Positions 1-5,898 of a DNA stretch of 8,235 nt are shown here, one piece after another. Origin of the DNA: Bacteroidaceae bacterium (GTDB taxonomy: Bacteria > Bacteroidota > Bacteroidia > Bacteroidales > Bacteroidaceae). The translations under genes were made by a program, and so were the position numbers. The stretch lies in the NCBI GenBank assembly GCA_017558165.1, contig JAFYWE010000171.1, positions 1-8,235 on the forward strand, in the 5' to 3' direction. The notes below the pieces were generated by a model. It was not told where the DNA came from. It saw nothing but the letters and a program-made list of their open reading frames with translations, and did no database searches. Positions within the stretch are counted from its first letter, which is position 1. The number at the start of each line of letters is the position of its first letter.

Positions 1-312
1 CTGGTAGGCGAGGTCACGGAGATGGCTGAACACGCGGTTCACGATCTCGGTTCCTGCAGCTGTGTACTCCTCTTTCTTGTAGAGTTCCTTGATTGTCTGC
101 ATGTACTTTGACTGCAATACAGTCGAATGCTCGCAGGCACCGTTAGGGTTACCGTTCCTGAGGTAGTTGGTGAACTCGATGAGTGAGTTTGTCGTACCAG
201 ACATTGCCGACAACACCACGATCTTTGACTCGCCGTCCGAAATAAGCTTAACGACATTCTGCATACGCTCTGCCGAGCCGACAGAGGTACCTCCAAATTT
301 CAATACTTTCAT
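1..312 (-). CDS. lysC: Aspartate kinase, N-terminal part (3' end outside window)
   Basis: Aspartate kinase phosphorylates L-aspartate with ATP. This is the first committed step to lysine/diaminopimelate, threonine and methionine, and it takes place in the cytoplasm. Only the first 104 codons are in the window. The protein opens with MKVLKFGGTSVGS, the amino-acid-kinase K-F-G-G-T-S-V signature that forms the ATP/phosphate site. It is followed by a hydrophobic strand IVVLSAMSGTTNSL (residues 31-44), also typical of the family. The ATG at 312-310 is chosen because the signature begins right after it. The gene starts 11 bases after the stop of the upstream ftsE-like gene on the same strand, so the two are probably co-transcribed. 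A monofunctional lysC is favoured from resemblance to Bacteroidota enzymes. The C-terminus is not visible, so a fused homoserine dehydrogenase (thrA type) and the ACT domains cannot be checked. Confidence 0.93.
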   Translation of the reverse strand, partial: MKVLKFGGTSVGSAERMQNVVKLISDGESKIVVLSAMSGTTNSLIEFTNYLRNGNPNGACEHSTVLQSKYMQTIKELYKKEEYTAAGTEIVNRVFSHLRDLAYQ

Positions 313-323
313 ATCCTTATGTT

Positions 324-1061
324 TTATTCTGTTTCAATCATTGTTTCCTGCGGGAGCTCATCGCCGGCGCAAGGCGCCTCGCACACAGCCTGCTCCATCT
401 TCTCAAGTCGCTGACCCGCACAGCGGTATACGGTGCCGGGATATGCCTTGAGCCACTGCTCGTTGTGTGTAATCATGAGCACGGCCATCTTCTCCTTGCG
501 GCTTATATCGTGCAGCAGTGTCATTATGTAGTCGCCGGTCTCATTGTCAAGGTTACCCGTAGGCTCATCGGCCAACAGCAACTCGGGCTTGTTGAGGATT
601 GCACGCGCAATGACAATGCGCTGCTGCTCACCACCCGACAGCTCATGCGGACGCTTGTAGCCCTTCTGTGGCAAGCCCACAAGCTCAAGCACCTCCTTTA
701 TTCGCTCACGGCGCTCGTCCTTGTTCTTCCATCCCGTACAACGGAGCACGAAGTCAAGGTTCTCGTTCACCGTGCGGTCGGTCAACAGCTGGAAATCCTG
801 GAACACGATACCCAGACGCTTGCGCAGTCTCTGCAAGGCCCTGTTCCTTATCCTGGACATCTCGTACTCATCGAACACGCAGGCCTCGCCATCCTCTATC
901 TCCACCTCGCCATAAATGGTCTTGAGGAGTGTGGATTTTCCCGAACCTACGGTTCCTATTATGTACGCGAATTCGCCCTCCTCAAGCGAGAAGGTCACAT
1001 TCTCCAGAATCACCTTGGAGTCAATATGTATATCAACGTTTCTGTAATCAATTACCGGCAT
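324..1061 (-). CDS. ftsE: FtsE-type ABC transporter ATP-binding protein
   Basis: This is a 245-residue ABC ATPase, cytoplasmic and membrane-associated. FtsE pairs with the membrane protein FtsX to control septal peptidoglycan hydrolysis. All motifs are present in order: Walker A GTVGSGKST (36-44), Q-loop Q88 in VFQDFQLL, signature LSGGEQQR (141-148), Walker B LLLADEP (161-167) with E166 catalytic, the D-loop region TGNLD, and the switch histidine H199. The V-F-Q-D-F-Q-L-L segment and the short size match FtsE better than importers. The tail from about residue 222 is acidic, poorly conserved in type, and makes the protein slightly longer than the usual ~220-230 residues. The start is the ATG at 1061-1059; no Shine-Dalgarno is seen. 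A partner ftsX is not in the window: the upstream side is a long intergenic region and the downstream gene is aspartate kinase. LolD- or MacB-like ATPases are the main alternative. Confidence 0.85.
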   Translation of the reverse strand: MPVIDYRNVDIHIDSKVILENVTFSLEEGEFAYIIGTVGSGKSTLLKTIYGEVEIEDGEACVFDEYEMSRIRNRALQRLRKRLGIVFQDFQLLTDRTVNENLDFVLRCTGWKNKDERRERIKEVLELVGLPQKGYKRPHELSGGEQQRIVIARAILNKPELLLADEPTGNLDNETGDYIMTLLHDISRKEKMAVLMITHNEQWLKAYPGTVYRCAGQRLEKMEQAVCEAPCAGDELPQETMIETE

Positions 1062-1079
1062 ATACCATCAAGTGTATTA

Positions 1080-1270
1080 AGAAGCTGTTTAAATTTCTTT
1101 CAAAAATATTATTTACATTATCCTCAAGAAGTGCTTGTCTTTTTATGCCCTTTTTTCCCTGTTTTTTCCTTTTTCGCAGTTACATAGCCCGCTATGCGCC
1201 TTTGAAAAATAAAAAAACACTCTAAAAAAGTTCTATAAAAATTTCAAGGACATAAATTTAAACAACTTCT
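1080..1270. repeat. Possible MITE-like element with 17-base inverted ends
   Basis: The left end agaagctgtttaaattt (1080-1096) and the right end aaatttaaacaacttct (1254-1270) are inverted copies with one mismatch, 191 bases apart end to end. Near the centre lies a perfect 6-bp palindrome with a two-base spacer, catagcccgctatg (1183-1196). It is flanked by a T-rich arm on the left and an A-rich arm on the right, so the whole unit could fold on itself. There is no room for a transposase and no clear target-site duplication at the ends. Calling it a miniature mobile element is inference. It could instead be a structured regulatory region. Confidence 0.4.
1101..1108 (-). promoter_or_regulatory. 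Candidate -7 element of the ftsE-lysC promoter
   Basis: Read on the minus strand this is TATTTTTG, which matches the Bacteroidota -7 consensus TAnnTTTG. It sits about 40 bases before the ftsE ATG, giving a plausible leader of about 30 bases. A TTG lies 16 bases upstream of it, a little closer than the usual -33 spacing. The site is inside the left end of the inverted-repeat element, so the element may supply the promoter. The region is A+T rich, so a chance match is possible. Confidence 0.35.
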
Positions 1271-1465
1271 AATGCGCAACGCCACATGACGCACGAAGGC
1301 GCAGTTACGCAATTTTCTACAAAAATAGTGAGAACTTGTGTAAATAATATCACGTTTACCCGAATATTTCACGACCGAACATGTCCAAGCCCAACATTTT
1401 AACAATATTTTTCAATACGATTTAAAAATAAATTGTCGCCCCACAATCTCAGATTCCACCATTCA

Positions 1466-1634
1466 TGTCATATCGACCGTATGGGAGATATCTCGTATAT
1501 TATTTTAGAGATCCATTGACAAGCACAAACCAATCGCGACCCGCACGGCACTAACCTTGTCAGTGCAACGTGCGACCTATCGCTGTTTGTGTTGTCGAAC
1601 TGAACTTTCGTCGCTTCGCTCTGTCGGAATGACA
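1466..1634. repeat. Palindromic dispersed repeat, long copy
   Basis: The ends tgtcatatcga (1466-1476) and tcggaatgaca (1624-1634) are imperfect inverted repeats. Inside, 1518-1530 pairs with 1585-1596 (one bulged base), and 1542-1552 pairs with 1562-1574 (two-base bulge), so the unit folds as nested stems. The first 32 bases match the copy at 4590-4621 in 28 positions, including the self-complementary gagatatctc core region. The terminal tcggaatgaca type is familiar from non-coding repeats scattered through many bacterial genomes. No coding capacity is evident. Confidence 0.65.
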
Positions 1635-1692
1635 CTAATGCCGGGTTATCATTATTTGGGCGAACTGCTATATTACTACTAAAAAAAAGTGT

Positions 1693-1700
1693 TACCTTTG
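1693..1700 (+). promoter_or_regulatory. Candidate -7 element of the LytTR-purN promoter
   Basis: TACCTTTG matches the Bacteroidota -7 consensus TAnnTTTG exactly and is followed by C. It lies 38 bases before the LytTR ATG at 1739, giving a leader of roughly 30 bases. No good TTTG -33 box is seen at the expected distance; the region around 1670 reads only tatatta. The placement just upstream of the first gene of the plus-strand pair supports the call. Confidence 0.5.
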
Positions 1701-1738
1701 CATCAGCAAACGGCAAACATAGGCCGTAATACCCCTTT

Positions 1739-2623
1739 ATGATAGAATATACATCAACGTTTTTCCAGAAGGTGCCCAAATACCTGCTCGAGAAGAGAAG
1801 CCAGATAATAATGGTGCTTTTCGTGTCAATCTTCGCGGTTGCCTTCATCAACATATTCCAGCCGTTCGGCTCGGATGCATGGATTGACAACAACAAGATT
1901 ACCACAACCAAATATTTCCTCTGGTCTACACTGCTTGTAAGTATCGGTATGATAGTTGTCGCCATAAGCCGTGTGATAATGTACAATTTCTCACGCAAGC
2001 CAAGCCACAACATCACCATCCTGAAATACATTGGTTGGGTATTCATCGAGCTGTTGTTGCTGTCGGGCGCTTTCACTTTGCTGGCACTCATCGTCAAGGG
2101 AAACCTCAACCTCACGACCGATGACCCGATGGAGATTTACGTGAACGCCGTCAAGAACACCATATACATTCTCTTTATCCCGTACATCATCTGTATCCTG
2201 TTCTTCTCGTACCAGAACAACAAGATAAAGCTGAAGGAGCTTATGGGCGAGAACCTCGGTTTCAAGTCGAGCAACCTTATATCGATACGTGACTCGCGCG
2301 GAATACTGCAGCTGTCGGTAGCAAAGGAGAACCTGCTCTACATCGAGTCGGCCGACAACTACATATGCATATGGTACCAGAAGGGCGAGGTGCTCAAGAA
2401 GAAACTCCTGCGCATTACCATGAAAGAGATAAGCGAGCAGCTGGCCGACACCAACATCGTGCGTTGCCACCGCTCATACCTCATAAACCTTGACCTTGTG
2501 AAGGTGATGCGCCGCGAGAAGGAGAACATGTTCCTTGAACTCGGCGTACCCAACGTGAAGGAGATTCCCATTTCAAAGACATACGGCGAGGCGGTATTGC
2601 GTCGCCTTGTCCCTGTATTATAA
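1739..2623 (+). CDS. Membrane-anchored LytTR-family transcription regulator
   Basis: This 294-residue protein has four predicted membrane helices (about 23-41, 60-82, 97-119, 141-157) followed by a C-terminal LytTR DNA-binding domain (about 185-290). The domain is recognised by LLYIESADNYICIWYQ (199-214), the RCHRSYLINLDLVK segment (242-255) and IPISKTYGEAVLRRL near the end. LytTR domains bind DNA through a beta-strand fold. There is no receiver or histidine-kinase domain, so this looks like a one-component regulator that would act on DNA from the inner membrane. The signal is unknown and no ligand-binding extracellular domain is visible; the loops are short. The ATG at 1739 follows a good TAnnTTTG element. 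purN starts 18 bases after the stop on the same strand, which suggests one transcript. The target genes cannot be read from this sequence. Confidence 0.88.
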   Translation: MIEYTSTFFQKVPKYLLEKRSQIIMVLFVSIFAVAFINIFQPFGSDAWIDNNKITTTKYFLWSTLLVSIGMIVVAISRVIMYNFSRKPSHNITILKYIGWVFIELLLLSGAFTLLALIVKGNLNLTTDDPMEIYVNAVKNTIYILFIPYIICILFFSYQNNKIKLKELMGENLGFKSSNLISIRDSRGILQLSVAKENLLYIESADNYICIWYQKGEVLKKKLLRITMKEISEQLADTNIVRCHRSYLINLDLVKVMRREKENMFLELGVPNVKEIPISKTYGEAVLRRLVPVL

Positions 2624-2641
2624 TTTTTAAAAAGAACAACC

Positions 2642-3214
2642 GTGAAGAAGATTGCAATCCTTGCCTCAGGCAGCGGCTCAAATGCCGAGAACATCGCGAA
2701 CTATTTCAAAGGCTCCGATTACGCCGAAGTATCATTCATAATCGCCAACAACCCCGACGCATACGTTATTGAGCGCGCCAAGAGACTCGGCATCGAATAT
2801 GCCGTGGTGACCAAGGCGCAGTTCATGGAGGCCGACAGCATCATCGACATGCTCAAGGAGCGCGACATTGATTTTGTAGTGCTTGCAGGATTCCTTTTGC
2901 TGGTACCCGCAAAGCTCATCCAGGCTTACCCTGGCAGAATCGTCAACATCCACCCTGCCCTGTTGCCTAAGCACGGTGGTAAGGGCATGTACGGCGACCG
3001 CGTACACAAGGCTGTTGTGGAGAGCGGTGACACAGAGAGCGGAATCACAATCCACCTCATCGACGAGCAGTATGACAAGGGCACGACTTTCTTCCAGGCA
3101 AAGTGCCCCGTATTGCCTACCGACACCCCGGACGATGTAGCCGCAAAGGTACACGCACTGGAGTATGAGCACTTCCCACATGTGATTGAGGAGATACTCC
3201 ACACACTCGACTAA
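2642..3214 (+). CDS. purN: Phosphoribosylglycinamide formyltransferase (GART)
   Basis: PurN transfers a formyl group from 10-formyltetrahydrofolate to GAR, the third step of de novo purine synthesis, in the cytoplasm. The protein has 190 residues, normal for the family. It shows the N-terminal phosphate-binding stretch ASGSGSNAENI (8-18) and the catalytic asparagine and histidine in VNIHPALLPK (N102, H104). The catalytic aspartate is in DEQYDKG (D145). These correspond to N106, H108 and D144 of the E. coli enzyme. The start is GTG at 2642, giving MKKIAILASGSGSN; no in-frame ATG fits the conserved N-terminus. It lies 18 bases after the LytTR gene and ends before a strong hairpin terminator, so the pair probably forms a two-gene unit. 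Confidence 0.96.
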   Translation: MKKIAILASGSGSNAENIANYFKGSDYAEVSFIIANNPDAYVIERAKRLGIEYAVVTKAQFMEADSIIDMLKERDIDFVVLAGFLLLVPAKLIQAYPGRIVNIHPALLPKHGGKGMYGDRVHKAVVESGDTESGITIHLIDEQYDKGTTFFQAKCPVLPTDTPDDVAAKVHALEYEHFPHVIEEILHTLD

Positions 3215-3230
3215 TATTTCATCACATACC

Positions 3231-3277
3231 ACAAAAATCAGGAGGTTGCACGCAATGTGCAACCTCCTGATTTTTGT
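3231..3277. terminator. Bidirectional intrinsic terminator, perfect 21-bp stem
   Basis: Bases 3231-3251 and 3257-3277 are perfect reverse complements around the five-base loop gcaat. The stem has a G+C-rich core (ggaggttgcac) flanked by a run of A on the left and a run of T on the right, so either strand gives a hairpin followed by U residues. It lies between the convergent purN (ends 3214) and pepT (ends 3293) genes and would stop transcripts from both. Confidence 0.93.
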
Positions 3278-3292
3278 ATTTAGGCTTATCTT

Positions 3293-4534
3293 TTATTTAG
3301 CTAAATCTTTCACTCCCGCAGCAATATTCACCACAGTCATCATAGCCTTCTCCATAACCTGAACCGAGACGAACTCGTAACGGCTGTGGAAGTTGACACC
3401 ACCGGCAAAGAGGTTAGGACATGGAAGACCCATAAATGAGAGCTGCGCACCGTCGGTACCGCCACGGATTGGCTTTACCAAGGGAACAACATCGGCCTTC
3501 TGCATAGCCATCTTCGCAAGCTCAATGATATGCATCTTAGGCTCAACCTGCTCACGCATGTTGCGGTACTGCTCCTTGAGCTCAAGCGACACCACACCGT
3601 TGCCGTACTTCTCGCACATGGCCTTCTCTACATTGCGCATGAAATCCATACGCTTTGCAAAGAGCTCGCTGTTGTGGTCACGGATGATGTAAGAGACCTC
3701 GGCATGGTCTACACCGCCATTGATACCCATGAGGTGATAGAAGCCCTGATAACCATCGGTACACTCGGGAGACTCCACTGCAGGGATATTAGTAACGATT
3801 GATGTAGCGACACGCAGCGCGTTCAGCATCTTGCCCTTGGCATAGCCCGGGTGTACGTTACGGCCCTGGATTGTAAAGAGAGCGCTACCTGCGTTGAAGT
3901 TCTCGAACTCAAGCTCACCCTCGGCACCACCGTCAACGGTATAAGCCCAGTCGCAACCGAACAAGGGAACATTGAAGTTGTGCGCACCACGTCCTATCTC
4001 CTCATCGGGATTGAACGCGATACGTATCTTTCCGTGCTCAATCTCAGGATGAGCCTGCAAATACTCGATTGCAGAAACAATTTCGGCAATACCGGCCTTG
4101 TCATCGGCACCCAACAGTGTGTGACCGTCGGTAACCACAAGGTCGTGGCCGATATAGTTCTCGACCTCGGGGAAATCAGACACACGCAATACCACGTCAT
4201 CCTTTGCCGAGAGAACTATGTTACCGCCAGTGTAGTTAACCACGCGTGGCTTCACATCCTTACCGCTCATGTCGGGACTTGTATCAAGGTGTGCGATGAA
4301 GCCCACTACAGGCAATTCCTTATCAGTGTTTGAAGGGAGAGTCGCATAGAGGTAACCCTTGTCGTCAAGAACGACCTCGCTCAGGCCCATAGCCTTGAGC
4401 TCCTGCTCAAGGAAACGCGCGAACACGAACTGTCCCTCGGTTGTAGGTACTACCGTAGCATCGTCACACGATTCCGTATCAAATGTCACATACTTCAAGA
4501 AGCGCTGCAACATATTATCCTTAATTCCATTCAT
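3293..4534 (-). CDS. pepT: Peptidase T (tripeptide aminopeptidase)
   Basis: PepT is a cytoplasmic dizinc aminopeptidase of family M20 that removes the N-terminal residue from tripeptides. The protein has 413 residues, the usual size. The metal and catalytic residues are all recognisable: H82 and D84 in AHLDTSPD, D144 in GADDKAG, E178/E179 in NPDEEIG, D201 in TVDGG, and H383 in NFHSRYE. The dimerisation domain (about 215-325) includes NVHPGYAKGKM, typical of PepT. The start is the ATG at 4534-4532. The gene converges on purN and shares its terminator. The upstream gene on the same strand ends 188 bases away with a dispersed repeat between, so pepT may have its own promoter. I did not find a convincing TAnnTTTG box before it. 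Confidence 0.97.
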   Translation of the reverse strand: MNGIKDNMLQRFLKYVTFDTESCDDATVVPTTEGQFVFARFLEQELKAMGLSEVVLDDKGYLYATLPSNTDKELPVVGFIAHLDTSPDMSGKDVKPRVVNYTGGNIVLSAKDDVVLRVSDFPEVENYIGHDLVVTDGHTLLGADDKAGIAEIVSAIEYLQAHPEIEHGKIRIAFNPDEEIGRGAHNFNVPLFGCDWAYTVDGGAEGELEFENFNAGSALFTIQGRNVHPGYAKGKMLNALRVATSIVTNIPAVESPECTDGYQGFYHLMGINGGVDHAEVSYIIRDHNSELFAKRMDFMRNVEKAMCEKYGNGVVSLELKEQYRNMREQVEPKMHIIELAKMAMQKADVVPLVKPIRGGTDGAQLSFMGLPCPNLFAGGVNFHSRYEFVSVQVMEKAMMTVVNIAAGVKDLAK

Positions 4535-4589
4535 AGCTATATAGTTTTTATTATTCCAAGTAATGATATAAATACCGGACTCGATTTCC

Positions 4590-4693
4590 TGTCATATCGA
4601 ACGTAAGTAAGATATCTCGTAGTCGTTTCAGAGATTCCTCACGCAAGGTTGACTTTAGCCCCTTCGGGCGTCTACCGTTGGTTCGGAATGACA
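4590..4693. repeat. Palindromic dispersed repeat, short copy
   Basis: This 104-base unit begins tgtcatatcga (4590-4600) and ends tcggaatgaca (4683-4693), the same inverted ends as the copy at 1466-1634. The left 32 bases match the other copy at 28 positions. The inner part differs: it forms a hairpin with gccc-cttc-gggc (4658-4669) at its tip and ggttgac pairing with gtctacc around it. It occupies most of the gap between pepT and the DUF2027-Smr gene. It could act as a weak terminator for that gene or as a stabilising 3' structure. Confidence 0.62.
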
Positions 4694-4722
4694 GACATCA
4701 GTGGGCAACATCTATATATTTT

Positions 4723-5814
4723 TTATTTTATTATCACCATTGTGGCACCGAAGCCATATTTCTGGAACGATGCATCCTGCGACAGGCACTTGGGATACTT
4801 GCGACGTATCTCCTGCATTATCGCATTACGCAACACGCCCTCGCCCTTGCCGTGGATAAAGACAATCTTCTTTCCCTTGTACTTGAGGTTCTCGTCAAGA
4901 GTCCTGCGCACCACGTCAAGCTGGTAGTTGAGCATGTCAAAGTTGTTCATGCCCGCAGTTGTCTCGAGCAACGCATCGATATGCAGGTCAATCTCAAGGA
5001 TATCACTGCCCTTTGTCAGTTTGGGCTGTGGTGCCTGTTTCTGTGGCTGTTCGCCCTTTTTCTTCTCAAGTATTATCTTCTGAATCTCCTCGGCGTCAGT
5101 GAATACCTCCTTTGTAGGCTTGTCATCGACCACAAGTTCATATATTAGCGCACCTTCATCAAAGAAAGCGTTCTCGCGGAAGAGATGCAACTTGTAGAAC
5201 TTCACGGTGTCGATGCGACGCTCGATGTTCATCGCAGCCTTTAGCGCGAATGGCTTGTCCTCCTTGAAGGGGAGCAACTGCACGCACACACGCTCGATGT
5301 CGTTCAGCTCTTCACGGCCGAACTCCTCGAGGAACATCTTTGAGTTGGGCTCGAGAGTGCCGTTTGCACGCGCGGTCCAACTGCGTCCCGAAGCCGAGAG
5401 ATATGTAAAATAGAGTGTATAGTTGCTGTCGTTGATGAGATAAGCCTCGAAGCGCGAGTTGTTCAGCGACTTGGCATCCATTGGCAGGAAAGCCAGCATA
5501 ATGTTCAGGCGCTCCCCCTCGGGGCGCTCCTTCGGGCGGTATGTCACCACCGGCTCAAAAGGTTCGTCATCCTCCTCGGTAACCTTTGCCGGAGCCGGGA
5601 CTGCACGTTTCTTCACCTCATCCTTCTCCTTTGGAGCAACGGTCTTCTTCTCGAAATTATACTCGTTGGTATCTACCGCCACGCACTCACGCACGCTCAT
5701 GGGCAACACAAAGCCGTCGGCATCCTCGACAAGGACAATATCCTTGCCACGGAAACCGGTCACGACACCGCCACCCTTCTCATAAATAAAGCGTACCTTA
5801 TCACCTATCTTCAT
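4723..5814 (-). CDS. DUF2027 and Smr domain-containing protein
   Basis: This is a 363-residue cytoplasmic protein of a Bacteroidota family with three parts. Residues 1-48 form a small KOW/SH3-like module (MKIGDKVRF, then KDIVLVEDADGFVLP). A charged linker (about 50-100) precedes a beta-rich DUF2027 core (about 100-245). A second linker rich in K, Q and P leads to a C-terminal Smr domain (about 273-363). The Smr motifs are present: D276-L277-H278 (IDLHI, lacking the usual final glycine), HGKGEGVLR starting at H321, and the closing GFGATMVII. Smr domains in MutS2 and SmrB are nucleases, the latter acting on mRNA at collided ribosomes; the role of this fusion is not established. I prefer the ATG at 5814 over a GTG two codons upstream (5820), because MKIGDKVRF looks like the conserved N-terminus. 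A possible TATATTCG -7 box lies at 5837-5844 on the minus strand. Confidence 0.87.
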   Translation of the reverse strand: MKIGDKVRFIYEKGGGVVTGFRGKDIVLVEDADGFVLPMSVRECVAVDTNEYNFEKKTVAPKEKDEVKKRAVPAPAKVTEEDDEPFEPVVTYRPKERPEGERLNIMLAFLPMDAKSLNNSRFEAYLINDSNYTLYFTYLSASGRSWTARANGTLEPNSKMFLEEFGREELNDIERVCVQLLPFKEDKPFALKAAMNIERRIDTVKFYKLHLFRENAFFDEGALIYELVVDDKPTKEVFTDAEEIQKIILEKKKGEQPQKQAPQPKLTKGSDILEIDLHIDALLETTAGMNNFDMLNYQLDVVRRTLDENLKYKGKKIVFIHGKGEGVLRNAIMQEIRRKYPKCLSQDASFQKYGFGATMVIIK

Positions 5815-5898
5815 ATTCACAATTCATTATATTATGCGAATATAGTGATAAAAAACGAAACGAGCGGCAATTGATGTAAAAATATGGGATAAAATAGG

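Larger units (their letters stand above)
1062..1738. other. Long divergent intergenic region
   Basis: This is 677 bases without a credible gene, between ftsE (leftward) and the LytTR gene (rightward). It is clearly richer in A+T than the flanking genes. It contains an inverted-repeat-bounded element (1080-1270), a palindromic dispersed repeat (1466-1634) and candidate promoters for both flanking genes. The stretch 1271-1465 between the two repeats shows only a weak imperfect hairpin (about 1271-1314) and a second minus-strand TATTTTTG at 1320-1327. I see no tRNA, no riboswitch and no coding sequence there. Confidence 0.8.

Noticed and set aside
465..1187. A 240-codon open frame on the plus strand opposite ftsE
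   Set aside because: It lies antisense to a clear ABC ATPase, and its translation has no recognisable domain and is explained by codon bias on the other strand.
1320..1327. A second minus-strand TAnnTTTG (TATTTTTG) as an ftsE promoter
   Set aside because: No -33 element is visible at the right distance, and the leader would exceed 250 bases. In this A+T-rich stretch a chance match is likely.
1466..1634. CRISPR array or riboswitch in the intergenic region
   Set aside because: There are no regularly spaced direct repeats. The nested stems match a dispersed palindromic repeat also present at 4590-4693, not a known riboswitch core.
1468..2115. A 215-codon minus-strand open frame crossing the repeat and the LytTR gene
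   Set aside because: It starts inside the LytTR coding sequence and continues through the palindromic repeat. It has no family features and is a shadow of the real gene.
2732..3262. A 176-codon open frame on the minus strand opposite purN
   Set aside because: It overlaps the purN coding sequence and runs through the terminator stem. The purN motifs are unmistakable on the plus strand.
5818..5827. ATG at 5827-5825 or GTG at 5820-5818 as start of the DUF2027-Smr gene
   Set aside because: The ATG at 5827 is out of frame. The GTG is in frame but adds only two residues before the conserved MKIGDKVRF opening.
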